DNA of 64,000 nucleotides from SLNP01 sp964568875 (GTDB taxonomy: Bacteria; Bacteroidota; Bacteroidia; Bacteroidales; VadinHA17): the NCBI GenBank assembly GCA_964568875.1, contig CAZMSH010000019.1:3799-67798 (forward strand), in the 5' to 3' direction. Shown piece after piece: positions 8,313 through 17,818 of the stretch. A program made the translations under genes and the position numbers. Numbering within the stretch: the first letter of the stretch is position 1; each line of letters starts with the position of its first letter. The notes below the pieces were generated by a model. It saw nothing but the letters and a program-made list of their open reading frames with translations, made no database searches and had not been told where the DNA came from.

Positions 8313-9149
8313 ATGAAAGCCCGTAACCTGATACTGATACTACTGCTGTTGATAGCAACAATCATAATATGGTTATTGGTACGTGAAAACCCGCAAACGG
8401 TTTCAACCTTTATCGCATCAAAGAGCACTGACACTCCCGAACCACCTCTTCTTCTGCAGATTGAATCAGTCAGTGATGCTTATCCTGCAATTCAGCAAGG
8501 CGATACCATATACACCCACACCGGTTTTCACCTGCTCTATAATGAACAGTACGAGCAGGCATCGTGGGTAGCATATATACTGACCCGCGAAAAGGTTCTG
8601 GCCGGAACCGAAAGCCGAACGGAAAACTTCCGATCTGATACTGCAATAGTAACGGGCTCAGCAACGCCGGGGGATTATCTGCGCAGTGGCTATGACCGTG
8701 GTCATCTTGCTCCGGCAGCTGATATGAAATGGTCTTCCGCTGCCATGAGCGAGTCATTCCTGATGAGCAACATGAGTCCGCAGACACCGGGATTCAACAG
8801 GGGTGTGTGGAGCAGACTTGAGAATAAAGTGCGCGACTGGGCACTGGAAAATGACAGCATTCTGGTAATTACCGGTCCTGTTTTTTACGGTATAGAAGAG
8901 TATATAGGAGAGAACCTGGTCGGCGTTCCGAAATACTACTTTAAAGTAATTGCAGATATTTCACCCCCCGACTTTAAGGTTATCTCCTTCCTCCTTGAAA
9001 ACAGCAGCAGCAGGGAAGACCTTATCTCTTTTTCAGTAAGCATAGACTCTCTTGAGACAATAACAGGATATGATTTTTTTGCAGCACATCCTGACCAGGA
9101 TATGATCGATAAGATGGAGGCAAGGATCAATACCAGTGGCTGGTTTTGA
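8313..9149 (+). CDS. Membrane-anchored or exported DNA/RNA non-specific endonuclease (NucA type)
   Basis: 278 residues. Residues 5-23 are a strongly hydrophobic segment that is either a signal anchor or signal peptide. The beta-beta-alpha-metal nuclease motif DRGHLAPA is at 128-135, with His131 as the general base; the metal-binding Asn and helix follow in 'NMSPQTPGFNRGVWSRLE' (Asn162, Glu170). This family cuts single- and double-stranded DNA and RNA using Mg2+, usually outside the cytoplasm for nutrient or phosphate scavenging. TATTTTTG about 20 bases upstream could be a -7 element but lacks a matching -33 box. Transcribed divergently from the flavodoxin gene. Confidence 0.88.
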   Translation: MKARNLILILLLLIATIIIWLLVRENPQTVSTFIASKSTDTPEPPLLLQIESVSDAYPAIQQGDTIYTHTGFHLLYNEQYEQASWVAYILTREKVLAGTESRTENFRSDTAIVTGSATPGDYLRSGYDRGHLAPAADMKWSSAAMSESFLMSNMSPQTPGFNRGVWSRLENKVRDWALENDSILVITGPVFYGIEEYIGENLVGVPKYYFKVIADISPPDFKVISFLLENSSSREDLISFSVSIDSLETITGYDFFAAHPDQDMIDKMEARINTSGWF

Positions 9150-9244
9150 ACCTTTACAGACCGTCGTTGTTTAACGTTTGCACTATCAACCTTACAAGAG
9201 GTTGTTTCCCGGAAAATGTATATATTTACTGAAAATCAAATAAT

Positions 9245-10270
9245 ATGGGAAAGATAAGGAACGAATCAAGAAGAGAATTTCTTCAGAAGCTGATAGCCTC
9301 TACGGCTGTCATAGGGCTTGCCCCGTACCTCACCTCATGTGCCGGCGGCGGTGGAACGCTTAAGGCAGGTAAAATGCCATTGCGCCCCCTGGGAAAGACA
9401 GGCCACATGGTAAGCCTCTTCAGCCTTGGCGGACAGGCTTCACTTGAGATACCAGGCAAGGAGGATATCTCATTTCAGATTATTAACAGGGCTATTGATC
9501 TTGGCATTAACTATATTGATACGGCTGCGGCCTATGGCAGGGCTGTTGAAGGAGTATCACGCCAGGAGGCTATGGGAACCAGTGAACGCAATCTCGGCCG
9601 CGTCCTCAAGGACAGGCGAAATGAAGTCTTTCTGGCTTCAAAAACACACGACCGTACCTATGACGGCTCGATGAGACTGCTCGAACAGTCACTGAAAAAC
9701 CTTCAGACCGATCACCTTGACCTCTGGCAGATTCATAATGTAAGGATGTCGGAGATAGATAATCTCGATCGCATCTTTGCTGACGACGGGGTTCTTAAGG
9801 CCATGCTGAAAGCCAGGGATGAGAAGATCATCAAATATATCGGATATACCGGGCACGAGGGACCTGACGTGCTGAACGAACTCAACAGCCGCTTCGAGTT
9901 TGATAATGTACTTGTGGCTATCAACGCTGCCGATAAGCATCACGACCCCTTTATTGAAAAGTTTCTGCCCAATGTTGTGGAAGACAACCTGGGTATTGTG
10001 GGTATGAAGATACCTGCCAGAGACAGGATATTCGCAAATGGAGGTATTATAACAATGAAAGAGGCCATGGAGTATGTTCTGACCCTGCCTGTAAGTACTG
10101 TCATTGTTGGTATCGATACTCTTGAAGAGCTGGAGGAGAACGTTGAGATAGCCAAAAACTTCAGTCCGCTGTCGGCCGATCAGATGCTGGCAATCGAAGA
10201 GAAAACGCGGCCACATTATGAGGATCTTCTCTTTTTCAAGAACCTGTCATCCTGGCCAACAGACTGGTAG
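9245..10270 (+). CDS. Exported aldo/keto reductase
   Basis: 341 residues. The leader has RREFLQK (residues 9-15), a hydrophobic segment and a lipobox-like LTSC with Cys32, so the protein is a probable Tat-exported, possibly lipid-anchored enzyme. The reductase barrel has the AKR tetrad: Asp92 and Tyr97 in IDTAAAYG, Lys133 in LASKTHD and His164 in LWQIHN. It should reduce aldehydes or ketones with NAD(P)H; such Tat-borne AKRs are common in Bacteroidota and their substrates are mostly unknown. The loop between Tyr97 and Lys133 is longer than usual. Stands alone, 95 bases after the nuclease gene. Confidence 0.88.
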   Translation: MGKIRNESRREFLQKLIASTAVIGLAPYLTSCAGGGGTLKAGKMPLRPLGKTGHMVSLFSLGGQASLEIPGKEDISFQIINRAIDLGINYIDTAAAYGRAVEGVSRQEAMGTSERNLGRVLKDRRNEVFLASKTHDRTYDGSMRLLEQSLKNLQTDHLDLWQIHNVRMSEIDNLDRIFADDGVLKAMLKARDEKIIKYIGYTGHEGPDVLNELNSRFEFDNVLVAINAADKHHDPFIEKFLPNVVEDNLGIVGMKIPARDRIFANGGIITMKEAMEYVLTLPVSTVIVGIDTLEELEENVEIAKNFSPLSADQMLAIEEKTRPHYEDLLFFKNLSSWPTDW

Positions 10271-10342
10271 AGGATTTTTTTTCCAAAGAGGAAGATTACA
10301 AAGCAGCTGAAAGATTAGCCGCCTTGCCGGCAGTGAATATGA

Positions 10343-10615
10343 TTAATGTCTGCCTGTGCGGATTACCCTGATTACAGATTCGGCTTCTTCAAATGAGACG
10401 CCTGTCTCTACTATCTTGTGGCATCTGCTGCAGATGACGCCGTACAGCTTGTTGCCATTCCTGGTAATCTTACTGTCAACTATCTTCAGTTTGTGCCTCG
10501 AAGGCACAGAAATAATCTGTTCCAGACTCAGAAACTTCATCAGGGCGTGATCTCTTTTATCTTGTTTCTTCGATTCAACGGTGATCCAAAAATAATAAAA
10601 ATAATATTCAAACAT
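10343..10615 (-). CDS. Small CxxC protein of unknown function
   Basis: 90 residues from the ATG at 10615, chosen because it follows the EamA stop by 14 bases, whereas the longest frame (from 10714) would overlap EamA by 85 bases. An ATG at 10540 is another possible start. A basic middle segment is followed by CSRCHK, a single zinc-knuckle-like CxxC, and a helical end (FEEAESVIRVIR). I do not recognise the family. Position suggests it is the last gene of the S9, EamA, small-protein unit. With one CxxC, metal binding would need dimerisation. Confidence 0.4.
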   Translation of the reverse strand: MFEYYFYYFWITVESKKQDKRDHALMKFLSLEQIISVPSRHKLKIVDSKITRNGNKLYGVICSRCHKIVETGVSFEEAESVIRVIRTGRH

Positions 10616-10629
10616 TCTGCCGGCGCTGA

Positions 10630-11562
10630 TTAACAGGCTTGTTTCTGGTGGCTGCAGCGGTAAAACAGTATCAGCGAAGCGGTAATTACAACCATGCCTG
10701 TGATTGTCAGCCACTGAGGCCTCTCTCCTTCAATGAGAAGCCAGCTTATTATAGCACCAAACACCGGAATGATAAACTTGTAGAAATTCAGGTCTGATAC
10801 TTTTACACCAGGCCTTTGCAACAGAATATACCATATTGTGAAAGCCACAGACGACATAAAGCTGAGCCACCCCAGTGATATCCAGTATGTTACCGCACCT
10901 TCCCCGCGAGGGTATATGAAGGGAGGTTCGGTAAGCAGCGACAGCAGCCATATCAGTAATCCTCCTGCAAGCAGGGAGAATGAACTCAGTACGAATGGAT
11001 TGATACCTTTTCCCTTTTTGGAAACCACTACGTTACTGATGGCGCTGCAGGTATTTGCTCCAAGTATCATAATTACTCCGAGCAATTCGCCGGCTGTTCC
11101 CAGTTTAAGTCCCTGACGGCCCAGGCTTACGAGAATGACACCGCTGATACCTATTATTATGATAGAAACCTTACGCAGGTTAAGAGTCTCTTCTTTGATC
11201 ATCAATGCAGCTGTCAATGCAATAATAAGAGGTTGTGACCCAATTACAATAGCACCTATTGCTCCGGGAACCAGATCCATCCCCTTGTAGAAAAGAATAT
11301 AATTGAGTACCGTCTGGAACATCGTCACGAGCATTATTATTCTGATATTGCCCCTGATAATGCTTATGTAGGCAGACGGTCGTACCGTAAAAGGAAGTAT
11401 CAGCAACCCGGATATCACAAATCTGACACCCGCAAAATGCAGTGGCGTTGAGAACTCCAGTCCTATTTTAATACCCGGCGCGGCTGTTGACCATAGGAGG
11501 CATGCTATTATCGCCCAGAAAACAGTGTTGGTACGATTATCCACGATGAAAAATTTCCGCAA
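10630..11562 (-). CDS. EamA/DMT family transporter
   Basis: 310 residues with ten hydrophobic helices in two repeated halves (about 13-150 and 165-305), the drug/metabolite transporter arrangement. Each half has the EamA features: a first helix with 'ACLLWSTAAPGIKIG', an 'FAGVRFVISGLLILPF' second helix, and a 'PGAIGAIVIGSQPLIIALTA' stretch rich in small residues. These inner-membrane carriers export amino acids, purines or other metabolites; the substrate cannot be inferred here. It begins 15 bases after the S9 peptidase and precedes a small CxxC protein, so all three may be co-transcribed. Confidence 0.88.
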   Translation of the reverse strand: MRKFFIVDNRTNTVFWAIIACLLWSTAAPGIKIGLEFSTPLHFAGVRFVISGLLILPFTVRPSAYISIIRGNIRIIMLVTMFQTVLNYILFYKGMDLVPGAIGAIVIGSQPLIIALTAALMIKEETLNLRKVSIIIIGISGVILVSLGRQGLKLGTAGELLGVIMILGANTCSAISNVVVSKKGKGINPFVLSSFSLLAGGLLIWLLSLLTEPPFIYPRGEGAVTYWISLGWLSFMSSVAFTIWYILLQRPGVKVSDLNFYKFIIPVFGAIISWLLIEGERPQWLTITGMVVITASLILFYRCSHQKQAC

Positions 11563-11577
11563 AGATGGAGGAAATTT

Positions 11578-13830
11578 TTATTTTTCCATCCTGTTCCAGT
11601 CAGGAGGTTCAACTCCAAGAAGATGCTTTACAAAATAGTCACGGCGCCTTCTCTCACCATAGTCGCCACCGCTGGAGTGTCCCATGCCCGGCACCAGCAG
11701 ATAATCGAAGTCCTTATCGGCTTTGATTAATGCGTTGACAAACTGTGTGGTTGATGCCGGATCAACATTTGCGTCCATCTCTCCGTTTATCAGAAGCAGC
11801 TTGCCCTTCAGCCTGGATGCGTTTTCAGTATTTGACGATTCGGCATACTCAGGTCCCACCGGCCATCCCATCCACTGCTCATTCCACCATATCTTATCCA
11901 TTCTGTTGTCGTGACAACCGCATGATGAAACGGCAACCTTATAAAATTCCGGATGGAAAAGTAGGGCTCCTGCGGAATTCTGACCTCCCGCCGAGGTTCC
12001 GAATATTCCAACCCTTTCCAGATCCATATATGGGTACTTCTTAGCTGCTTCCTGCATCCAGATTATCCTGTCGGGGAAACCAGCATCCTTCAGGTTCTTC
12101 CAGCAGACATCATGAAAGGCCTTTGAACGGTTTGAGGTACCCATTCCATCAATCTGTACCAGAATGAATCCGAGTTCGGCAAGTGCGTGCATGCTTCCTA
12201 TGTATGGCCTGAAATTTTTGGGAACATGGCTGCTGTGCGGGCCGGCATAGATGTATTCAATTACCGGATAGCTTTTTGAGGGATCAAAATTGGAAGGGCG
12301 TATAATTATACCCCAAATGTCGGTTTTTCCATCGCGCGCAACAGACTGGAATACCTCAGGCATCTGCCATCCTGTGGTAAGCAGCTCTGAAATATCAGCT
12401 CTCTCGAGTTCCATCACAAGGCTGCCGTCAGCAGTATTCCTCAATACTGCCACGGGAGGCATGTCCATGCGAGACCAGCTGTCCACGAAGTACTTCCTGT
12501 CAGGAGAGAAGAAGACATCGTGCGTTCCGTCACCCTCAGTCAGCCTCACCAGCCCGGTTCCATCAAAATTAATACGGTAAACATGTATAAGGTACGGATC
12601 GCCGGTTTCTTTGCCGCTGGCACGGAAGGTTATCTGACGTGCTTCATCATCGACATGAACGACACCGCGGGTAACCCATTCTCCCCTGGTAATCTGATTT
12701 TTGACACTGCCCGTCTGACTGTCGTAAAGGTAGAGGTGGTTCCATCCGTCACGCTCAGAAGCCCAGATAAGCTCGTTGGTCTCATTAAGGTCGTACCTGT
12801 ATTTTTTTCCACTATAGTCGATAAATGTTGGTGATGTTTCGTTGACTATAACCGTATGATGGCCTGTTGTGGCATCGACCCTTATAACCTGGTATACCTG
12901 GTGACCTCTCTTGTTGTATTCAAAGGTGAATGAGCGGCTGTCAGGAGCCCACCTGTATGATCCCAGCGAGTACTGGTTGTCTATCATTGATTTCCCGACT
13001 TCTATGTGGGACCTGGTTTCTATGTCGAAAAGCTGCGGATATGACTGGGGGATGGCATCTCCGGGCTTACGGTATTCATAGGTTGAGTATTTTGGCTGCA
13101 GCTGGTCGATCGGCGACGACTCGATGTAATGAATCATGTGCTTTTCCGCCGGCCTTATTTTTGCCGTCATCAGCTTCCTCGAATCAGGCGACCACCTTAT
13201 GTTCGAAGAGTAGTATTCCCCAATGCCTCCGTCATGACTGAGCTTATACTCCTTCCGGTCGGCCTCAGACCTGATATAGACATTGTAATCCTTTATGTAG
13301 GCCGTCCACTTTTTATCAGGTGACGGCACCGGCGGGCTGCGAAGCTCGTCAGGTGTCCCCCATACCCAATCGCTGCCTCCCCGCCGGCCCCCGGTCTGTC
13401 TGACCGAATCACCCTTTATTATCGAATAATTCCTGAAATAACAGGTATAATAGTTGCTCTCATATTCAAACGTGAAACTGCGGCCATCTTTCGAAAATTC
13501 AATGTTCCTCAGCGGAAGCCTGCCCGGTTCAGCCTTAGTGCCCGTAGCCGCTTCAAAACTGCGCGCAAACCTCGCCTGGTCAAAGGCCATGCGCTTTGTC
13601 TTCTTTTCGGCATCAGCCATTACATACATACGGCCCTCAGGCGTAATGTTCTCATACCAGAAAAGAGCCGTCCCCTCAATCCAGTTAGGCCTTACATTTC
13701 CGTAGTAAACCTTGTTCTGGAAAAGCCTGCCCGCATTGTCGGCTCTCCTGTAATCCTCAATCCTGCCCTGCGCTGTCGCACTCAATGCAACGGCTACAAA
13801 GCCAACTATTAATAAACTGATCCTGTACAT
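11578..13830 (-). CDS. Secreted S9 family peptidase, DPP-IV type
   Basis: 750 residues. Signal peptide at 1-20, cleavage near ATAQ. Residues about 60-490 form the DPP-IV-type beta propeller; the C-terminal alpha/beta-hydrolase domain has Ser613 in GTSAGG, Asp686 in GEMDAN and His718 in GMGHSS. The nucleophile elbow and the 'YIYAGPHSSHVP' strand fit S9B/S9C exported peptidases. Predicted to release dipeptides from peptide N-termini in the periplasm, feeding peptide metabolism. No Glu-Glu motif typical of strict DPP-IV was located with certainty, so exact specificity is open. Transcribed away from the TPP-enzyme gene. Confidence 0.9.
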   Translation of the reverse strand: MYRISLLIVGFVAVALSATAQGRIEDYRRADNAGRLFQNKVYYGNVRPNWIEGTALFWYENITPEGRMYVMADAEKKTKRMAFDQARFARSFEAATGTKAEPGRLPLRNIEFSKDGRSFTFEYESNYYTCYFRNYSIIKGDSVRQTGGRRGGSDWVWGTPDELRSPPVPSPDKKWTAYIKDYNVYIRSEADRKEYKLSHDGGIGEYYSSNIRWSPDSRKLMTAKIRPAEKHMIHYIESSPIDQLQPKYSTYEYRKPGDAIPQSYPQLFDIETRSHIEVGKSMIDNQYSLGSYRWAPDSRSFTFEYNKRGHQVYQVIRVDATTGHHTVIVNETSPTFIDYSGKKYRYDLNETNELIWASERDGWNHLYLYDSQTGSVKNQITRGEWVTRGVVHVDDEARQITFRASGKETGDPYLIHVYRINFDGTGLVRLTEGDGTHDVFFSPDRKYFVDSWSRMDMPPVAVLRNTADGSLVMELERADISELLTTGWQMPEVFQSVARDGKTDIWGIIIRPSNFDPSKSYPVIEYIYAGPHSSHVPKNFRPYIGSMHALAELGFILVQIDGMGTSNRSKAFHDVCWKNLKDAGFPDRIIWMQEAAKKYPYMDLERVGIFGTSAGGQNSAGALLFHPEFYKVAVSSCGCHDNRMDKIWWNEQWMGWPVGPEYAESSNTENASRLKGKLLLINGEMDANVDPASTTQFVNALIKADKDFDYLLVPGMGHSSGGDYGERRRRDYFVKHLLGVEPPDWNRMEK

Positions 13831-13928
13831 GGCTTAAGTATTTCTTGTCGGTATTAAATATAGCTTGTTCAATCCAAATATATGCAAATTGCAGATTAAA
13901 TGTACTTCTTACACATAAAAAATATATG

Positions 13929-13959
13929 TTTTAGAACAACGCGTTTTTTCTTAGCTTTG
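13929..13959 (+). promoter_or_regulatory. Promoter of the TPP-dependent enzyme gene
   Basis: TAGCTTTG (13952-13959) is a full match to the -7 TAnnTTTG box; TTTT (13929-13932) lies 19 bases upstream in the -33 position, one base from TTTG. Start codon at 13982, so the leader would be about 15 bases. Confidence 0.5.
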
Positions 13960-13981
13960 GGGGAACCAGGGCCAATAGTTT

Positions 13982-15601
13982 ATGAAAATAGCCGATTACA
14001 CAGCAAAAGTGCTCAGCGACAGGGGAGTCAGATATGTCTTCGGGGTTCCCGGCGGACCTTCTATTCCTTATATGGAGGCATGGAGAAATAAGGGAATAGA
14101 ATTCATACTGACCTCCCACGAAGCCTCTGCAGCTATGATGGCAGGTATAACATCACGGTTAACTGGTGTAACCGGGGTATGCCACGCAACTTTTGGTCCG
14201 GGAGCAGTCAACCTGGCCTCAGGCGTCGGCTGTTCATTACTCGACAGGATGCCTGTGCTGGCCTTTACAAGCGAGGTCCCTGACCGAATGGCCGGCAGAA
14301 CGACCCAAATGGGAATCGATCATCAGCAACTGTTCCGGTCGCTGACAAAAAGCACAATGCGGCTTACACAGGCCGGTGTCGCAGAAGCCCTGAAAAGGTC
14401 ACTCACAATTGCAGATGAGGAGCTGCCAGGTCCGGTGCACATAGGATTGCCATCTGACATTGCGTTAAAGGAGGCAGGAGACGGCAAGGCGGAAAATGCA
14501 GCTTCATGCCCTGAAGGTTTTACTGCCGGGAAACCTCGTTCCACTGGCACCGGTTCTGTGAAAGAGGCTGTCAGGTTGCTGAAAGAATCAAAGAAACCAC
14601 TTATAGCACTTGGCCTGACTGCAGCCCGGCTGGGAATATCACCTATGCTCGGTAATTTCCTGAAAACCACATCTGTGCCGGTAGTTATGACCCCGATGGC
14701 AAAAGGGATATTACACTATGATGATCAGTGTTATTGCGGAGTTTTGTTTCATGCATTGAGTGACAGGCTACGACAGGTTACCGGCGCCTGCGATCTCATT
14801 ATAGGCATAGGATATGATCCTGTTGAGTATAATTATGAGTCCTGGATGCCTGATGTGTCGATTGTTCATTTCGGCACAACCGATGTCGATATGCCTCAGG
14901 GAGTGAGGACAGTTGTCATAAAGGGGTACCCTGAAAGATGGTTCGAAGTACTTTCAGAGTCGGGTATGTCAGGCGATTTTCTCAGTGGCAGGGGCGTAGA
15001 CAAGGCAAGAAGGGAAATAGAAGATATCTTTTCCGAGCTGGCCACAAGATGGGGACCGGTTAACGTTATGAAGGTTATGCGGGAGGAGCTGTCTGCCGAA
15101 ACTATTCTTACCTGCGATGTTGGTTCTCACCTTCATTTGGCGGGACAGTACTGGCAGCCGCCGGAGCCTGACAGGATGTTGATAACAAACGGGTGGTCAA
15201 CGATGGGATTTGGCATTCCGGCCGGTATTGCTGCGGCATTGAATATACCTGACTCAACTGTTGTAGCCGTGACCGGTGATGGCGGGTTCCTGATGTCGGC
15301 AGGGGAGATAATGACAGCAAGGCGCTATAACCTCAATATGAAAGTAGTGGTAATTGCCGACAGGGAACTAAACCTTATTAAAGTGAAGCAATCGTGGTAT
15401 AACACTGATCAATATGGCACCGGTGTTATCAACGGGGATATGTTCGGAAGCGACTCTTTTCTGGGCGTACCTGTCTTTGATGCAGCTGAGGATACTGCTT
15501 TCCGGACTGCCATAAGGTCAGCATTAGCTTTCAAAGGCCCGGCAATCATATGTGCTACGGTTCCCGGTGAAGATTATTATAAGTTGATAGTCAGACAGTG
15601 A
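13982..15601 (+). CDS. Thiamine diphosphate-dependent enzyme, acetolactate synthase-like
   Basis: 539 residues with the three domains of the acetohydroxyacid synthase/pyruvate oxidase family: PYR domain (1-170) with Glu47 in 'TSHEASAAMMA', which activates the cofactor; a central domain (about 185-330); and the PP domain with GDGG (about 430) starting the ThDP motif that ends near 'DRELNLIK'. 'GVPGGPSIPYMEA' is the conserved first loop. It may decarboxylate a 2-oxo acid; a biosynthetic role in branched-chain amino acids is not supported, since no ilvN, ilvC or ilvD gene is nearby and the enzyme is a little short. It could equally be a sulfoacetaldehyde- or oxalyl-type relative. Confidence 0.82.
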   Translation: MKIADYTAKVLSDRGVRYVFGVPGGPSIPYMEAWRNKGIEFILTSHEASAAMMAGITSRLTGVTGVCHATFGPGAVNLASGVGCSLLDRMPVLAFTSEVPDRMAGRTTQMGIDHQQLFRSLTKSTMRLTQAGVAEALKRSLTIADEELPGPVHIGLPSDIALKEAGDGKAENAASCPEGFTAGKPRSTGTGSVKEAVRLLKESKKPLIALGLTAARLGISPMLGNFLKTTSVPVVMTPMAKGILHYDDQCYCGVLFHALSDRLRQVTGACDLIIGIGYDPVEYNYESWMPDVSIVHFGTTDVDMPQGVRTVVIKGYPERWFEVLSESGMSGDFLSGRGVDKARREIEDIFSELATRWGPVNVMKVMREELSAETILTCDVGSHLHLAGQYWQPPEPDRMLITNGWSTMGFGIPAGIAAALNIPDSTVVAVTGDGGFLMSAGEIMTARRYNLNMKVVVIADRELNLIKVKQSWYNTDQYGTGVINGDMFGSDSFLGVPVFDAAEDTAFRTAIRSALAFKGPAIICATVPGEDYYKLIVRQ

Positions 15602-15615
15602 TATTAATATAGTTA

Positions 15616-16152
15616 CTAATCGCCGTCGCTCTTATCTTCAGTTTTCTTTTTTGTGACTTTTTTACCGGTACCTGCAGCGGCTTTGGTTTTCTTTGCAGTT
15701 GCAGCCCTGGGCTTCTTTTCAGCTTCAGCCTTGGGCTTCTCTTCAGTCTCAGCCTTGGGCTTCTTTTCAGCTTCAGCCTTGGGCTTCTCTTCAGTCTCAG
15801 CCGCCTTTTTACTCGTTTCAGGTTCTTTATCCTTCCTTTCCGGACTGGCTATTTCAGCTTCTTCAGGCTTTTCAGCCTTTACCTCTGTTTCAACCGATAC
15901 ATTGGTTTCTTCTGCAGCTACTATTTCAGTAACCTCCGGCTTTTCAACCACATTAGCCTTTTCGCTCGCTACAGCTTTATCTTCTGTTTTGATTTTCTCA
16001 GCCTTTGGTGTTTTTTTTGATGAAACCTTTGGTGCCTGTTTCTGTCTTAATTCCGGCGCAATTGCCGGTTTATTCTTCTTCCTGCGGCGACGAATTCCGT
16101 AGCTGCCTCTGGTGAGTTTACCTCTCCTGGTCTTAAGATCACCTTTTCCCAT
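15616..16152 (-). CDS. 30S ribosomal protein bTHX with long charged C-terminal tail
   Basis: 178 residues. The first ~28 residues (MGKGDLKTRRGKLTRGSYGI and the following RRRRKKN) are a clear bTHX (S31) protein, a small basic 30S component usually only some 25-70 residues long. The remaining ~145 residues are Lys/Glu/Ala-rich low complexity, with an eight-residue repeat (KPKAEAEK and variants) about four times between residues 117 and 160, corresponding to a 24-base repeat in DNA. The tail is probably disordered and could contact rRNA or be a repeat expansion. The start is fixed by the conserved MGKGD. A long antisense frame at 15653-16102 is an artefact of this repeat. Convergent with the TPP gene (14 bases apart). 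Confidence 0.85.
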   Translation of the reverse strand: MGKGDLKTRRGKLTRGSYGIRRRRKKNKPAIAPELRQKQAPKVSSKKTPKAEKIKTEDKAVASEKANVVEKPEVTEIVAAEETNVSVETEVKAEKPEEAEIASPERKDKEPETSKKAAETEEKPKAEAEKKPKAETEEKPKAEAEKKPRAATAKKTKAAAGTGKKVTKKKTEDKSDGD

Positions 16153-16197
16153 ATCTGTTTGGATTTATATTTAGTACTTCGGTTGAAAATGAACCAT

Positions 16198-16205
16198 CAA
16201 AGTTA
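16198..16205 (-). promoter_or_regulatory. Probable -7 element of the bTHX gene
   Basis: Minus-strand TAACTTTG matches TAnnTTTG; the corresponding -33 position holds only TGGT/ATGG. Transcription would start near 16191, about 40 bases before the start codon. The kynureninase gene diverges from the same 132-base region. Confidence 0.4.
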
Positions 16206-16284
16206 TAAAAAAACTCTATTTTTAACCATCTTTTTCTATGGATGCGACTAAGTATTTAAATATCAATATATTAATATTCCTTGT

Positions 16285-17565
16285 ATGAAAAAGGAGAGTT
16301 TAATGGAGATGGCTGCTTCAATGGATGCAAATGATCCTCTGAGAACTTATTCTTCATTTTTTCCGAAGAGTGACAGCCGGCTGATTTATTTTGACGGTAA
16401 TTCTCTCGGTATGTTGCCCGGGCCGGCATTAAGGAACCTGCAGGATGTTGTTGAGAGGCAGTGGGGTCAAAGGCTTATCAGAGCATATAATGAGGGCTGG
16501 TGGATGAAACCTTCGCACCTGGGCTCGCGTATTGCAAAACTTATTGGTGCCGGCAGTGATGAGGTAATCGTATGTGATTCAGTGTCGGTGAATATGTTCA
16601 AGATGCTAATAGCGGTACTCCGAAATTCAAATGAAAAAAGGAAAGTAGTTAGCGATGAGCTTAACTTCGGAACCGATCTCTATATTATTCAGGGCGTTAT
16701 AGATCTTCTTGACAAGGGGCACAGGCTTGAATTGATGAAGAGCGATGACGGTATCACAATAAGCAACCATGAGCTGGAAACTGCTATAGACAATGACACG
16801 GCACTGGTCTCTTTGTCATATGTTTCATTCAGAAGCGCTTTTATGTATGACATGACCAAAGTGACTGAACTGGCTCATTCAAGAGGGGCAATGATGTTAT
16901 GGGATCTTTGTCACGCCGTCGGCGCCGTGCCGGTAGATCTTAATAAAGCAAATGCTGATTTTGCTGTAGGTTGTACCTATAAATATCTTAATGGCGGCCC
17001 GGGATCCACCTCATTCCTCTATGTAAGGAGAGACCTTCAGGAGAGGCTTTTTTCTCCTATATGGGGATGGTGGGCAGATGCTGATCCGTTCAGTTTCAAT
17101 ACAGAATTCAGGCCTGCTGAGGGAATGAGGAAGTACCTGTCCGGATCAGTGCCGATACTGTCGGGTTCGGCAATGGAGAGTTCTCTCGATATATTTGAAA
17201 TGGCAGGAATGGATAACATCAGAAAGAAAAGTGTTGAAATGTCTTCCTTCTTTCTTTCCATGGTAGATAAGTACCTGAAGCCGCTGGGATTCAGATCCGG
17301 ATCGCCTGCTGTTCCGGAAAAAAGAGGCTCTCATGTGTCGCTGAAGCATAAAGAGGCATTCAGAATTTGCAAAGCCCTGATTGACGACAGCGAGGGAGAC
17401 TGGACTATTATACCTGATTACCGGGCTCCGGATAATATTCGTGTGGGATTTGCTCCTCTCTACAACTCATTCTCCGAAATTGCAATACTGACTGCAGAGC
17501 TGGCAAGAATTGTAGAGGGCCGGTTGTATGAGAAGTACGATAATGAAACGGGTGAAGTAACGTAA
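16285..17565 (+). CDS. kynU: Kynureninase
   Basis: 426 residues, a fold-type I PLP enzyme. Opening 'LIYFDGNSLGMLP' (33-45) is the kynureninase signature that binds substrate; 'WDLCHAVGAVPVDL' holds Asp207, which contacts the PLP nitrogen; Lys233 in 'CTYKYLNGGPG' forms the Schiff base. It cleaves L-kynurenine (or 3-hydroxykynurenine) to anthranilate and alanine in tryptophan breakdown or NAD synthesis. No other kynurenine-pathway gene is next to it. The 253-base gap after it has no gene but contains degenerate repeats. Divergent from bTHX. Confidence 0.9.
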   Translation: MKKESLMEMAASMDANDPLRTYSSFFPKSDSRLIYFDGNSLGMLPGPALRNLQDVVERQWGQRLIRAYNEGWWMKPSHLGSRIAKLIGAGSDEVIVCDSVSVNMFKMLIAVLRNSNEKRKVVSDELNFGTDLYIIQGVIDLLDKGHRLELMKSDDGITISNHELETAIDNDTALVSLSYVSFRSAFMYDMTKVTELAHSRGAMMLWDLCHAVGAVPVDLNKANADFAVGCTYKYLNGGPGSTSFLYVRRDLQERLFSPIWGWWADADPFSFNTEFRPAEGMRKYLSGSVPILSGSAMESSLDIFEMAGMDNIRKKSVEMSSFFLSMVDKYLKPLGFRSGSPAVPEKRGSHVSLKHKEAFRICKALIDDSEGDWTIIPDYRAPDNIRVGFAPLYNSFSEIAILTAELARIVEGRLYEKYDNETGEVT

Positions 17566-17818
17566 ACTTCATAGAGAGAATAGAATTAAGAGTTGCGATT
17601 GGGCTGTAGTGATCCTGGTGGATGTAGTGTATAAAGAGACCTGAGCAGGTGAAGTAGCAGTAGTGACTGGGTTGAGACCCATTGACAAGGAGGCCCGGGT
17701 TGAGGTGCAGTGAAAAAGAGACTTGATTGAGATGCAGTGTGCCTGAGAATAAAGGTTTCCGGAGTGAGCCAGAGTGAGTTTAACTGTTTTGTTAGTTGGA
17801 TGTTATTAAATACCGGTT

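Noticed and set aside
15653..16102. 149-residue plus-strand frame opposite the bTHX tail
   Set aside because: It is the antisense reading of a low-complexity repeat; the opposite frame has the conserved bTHX start.
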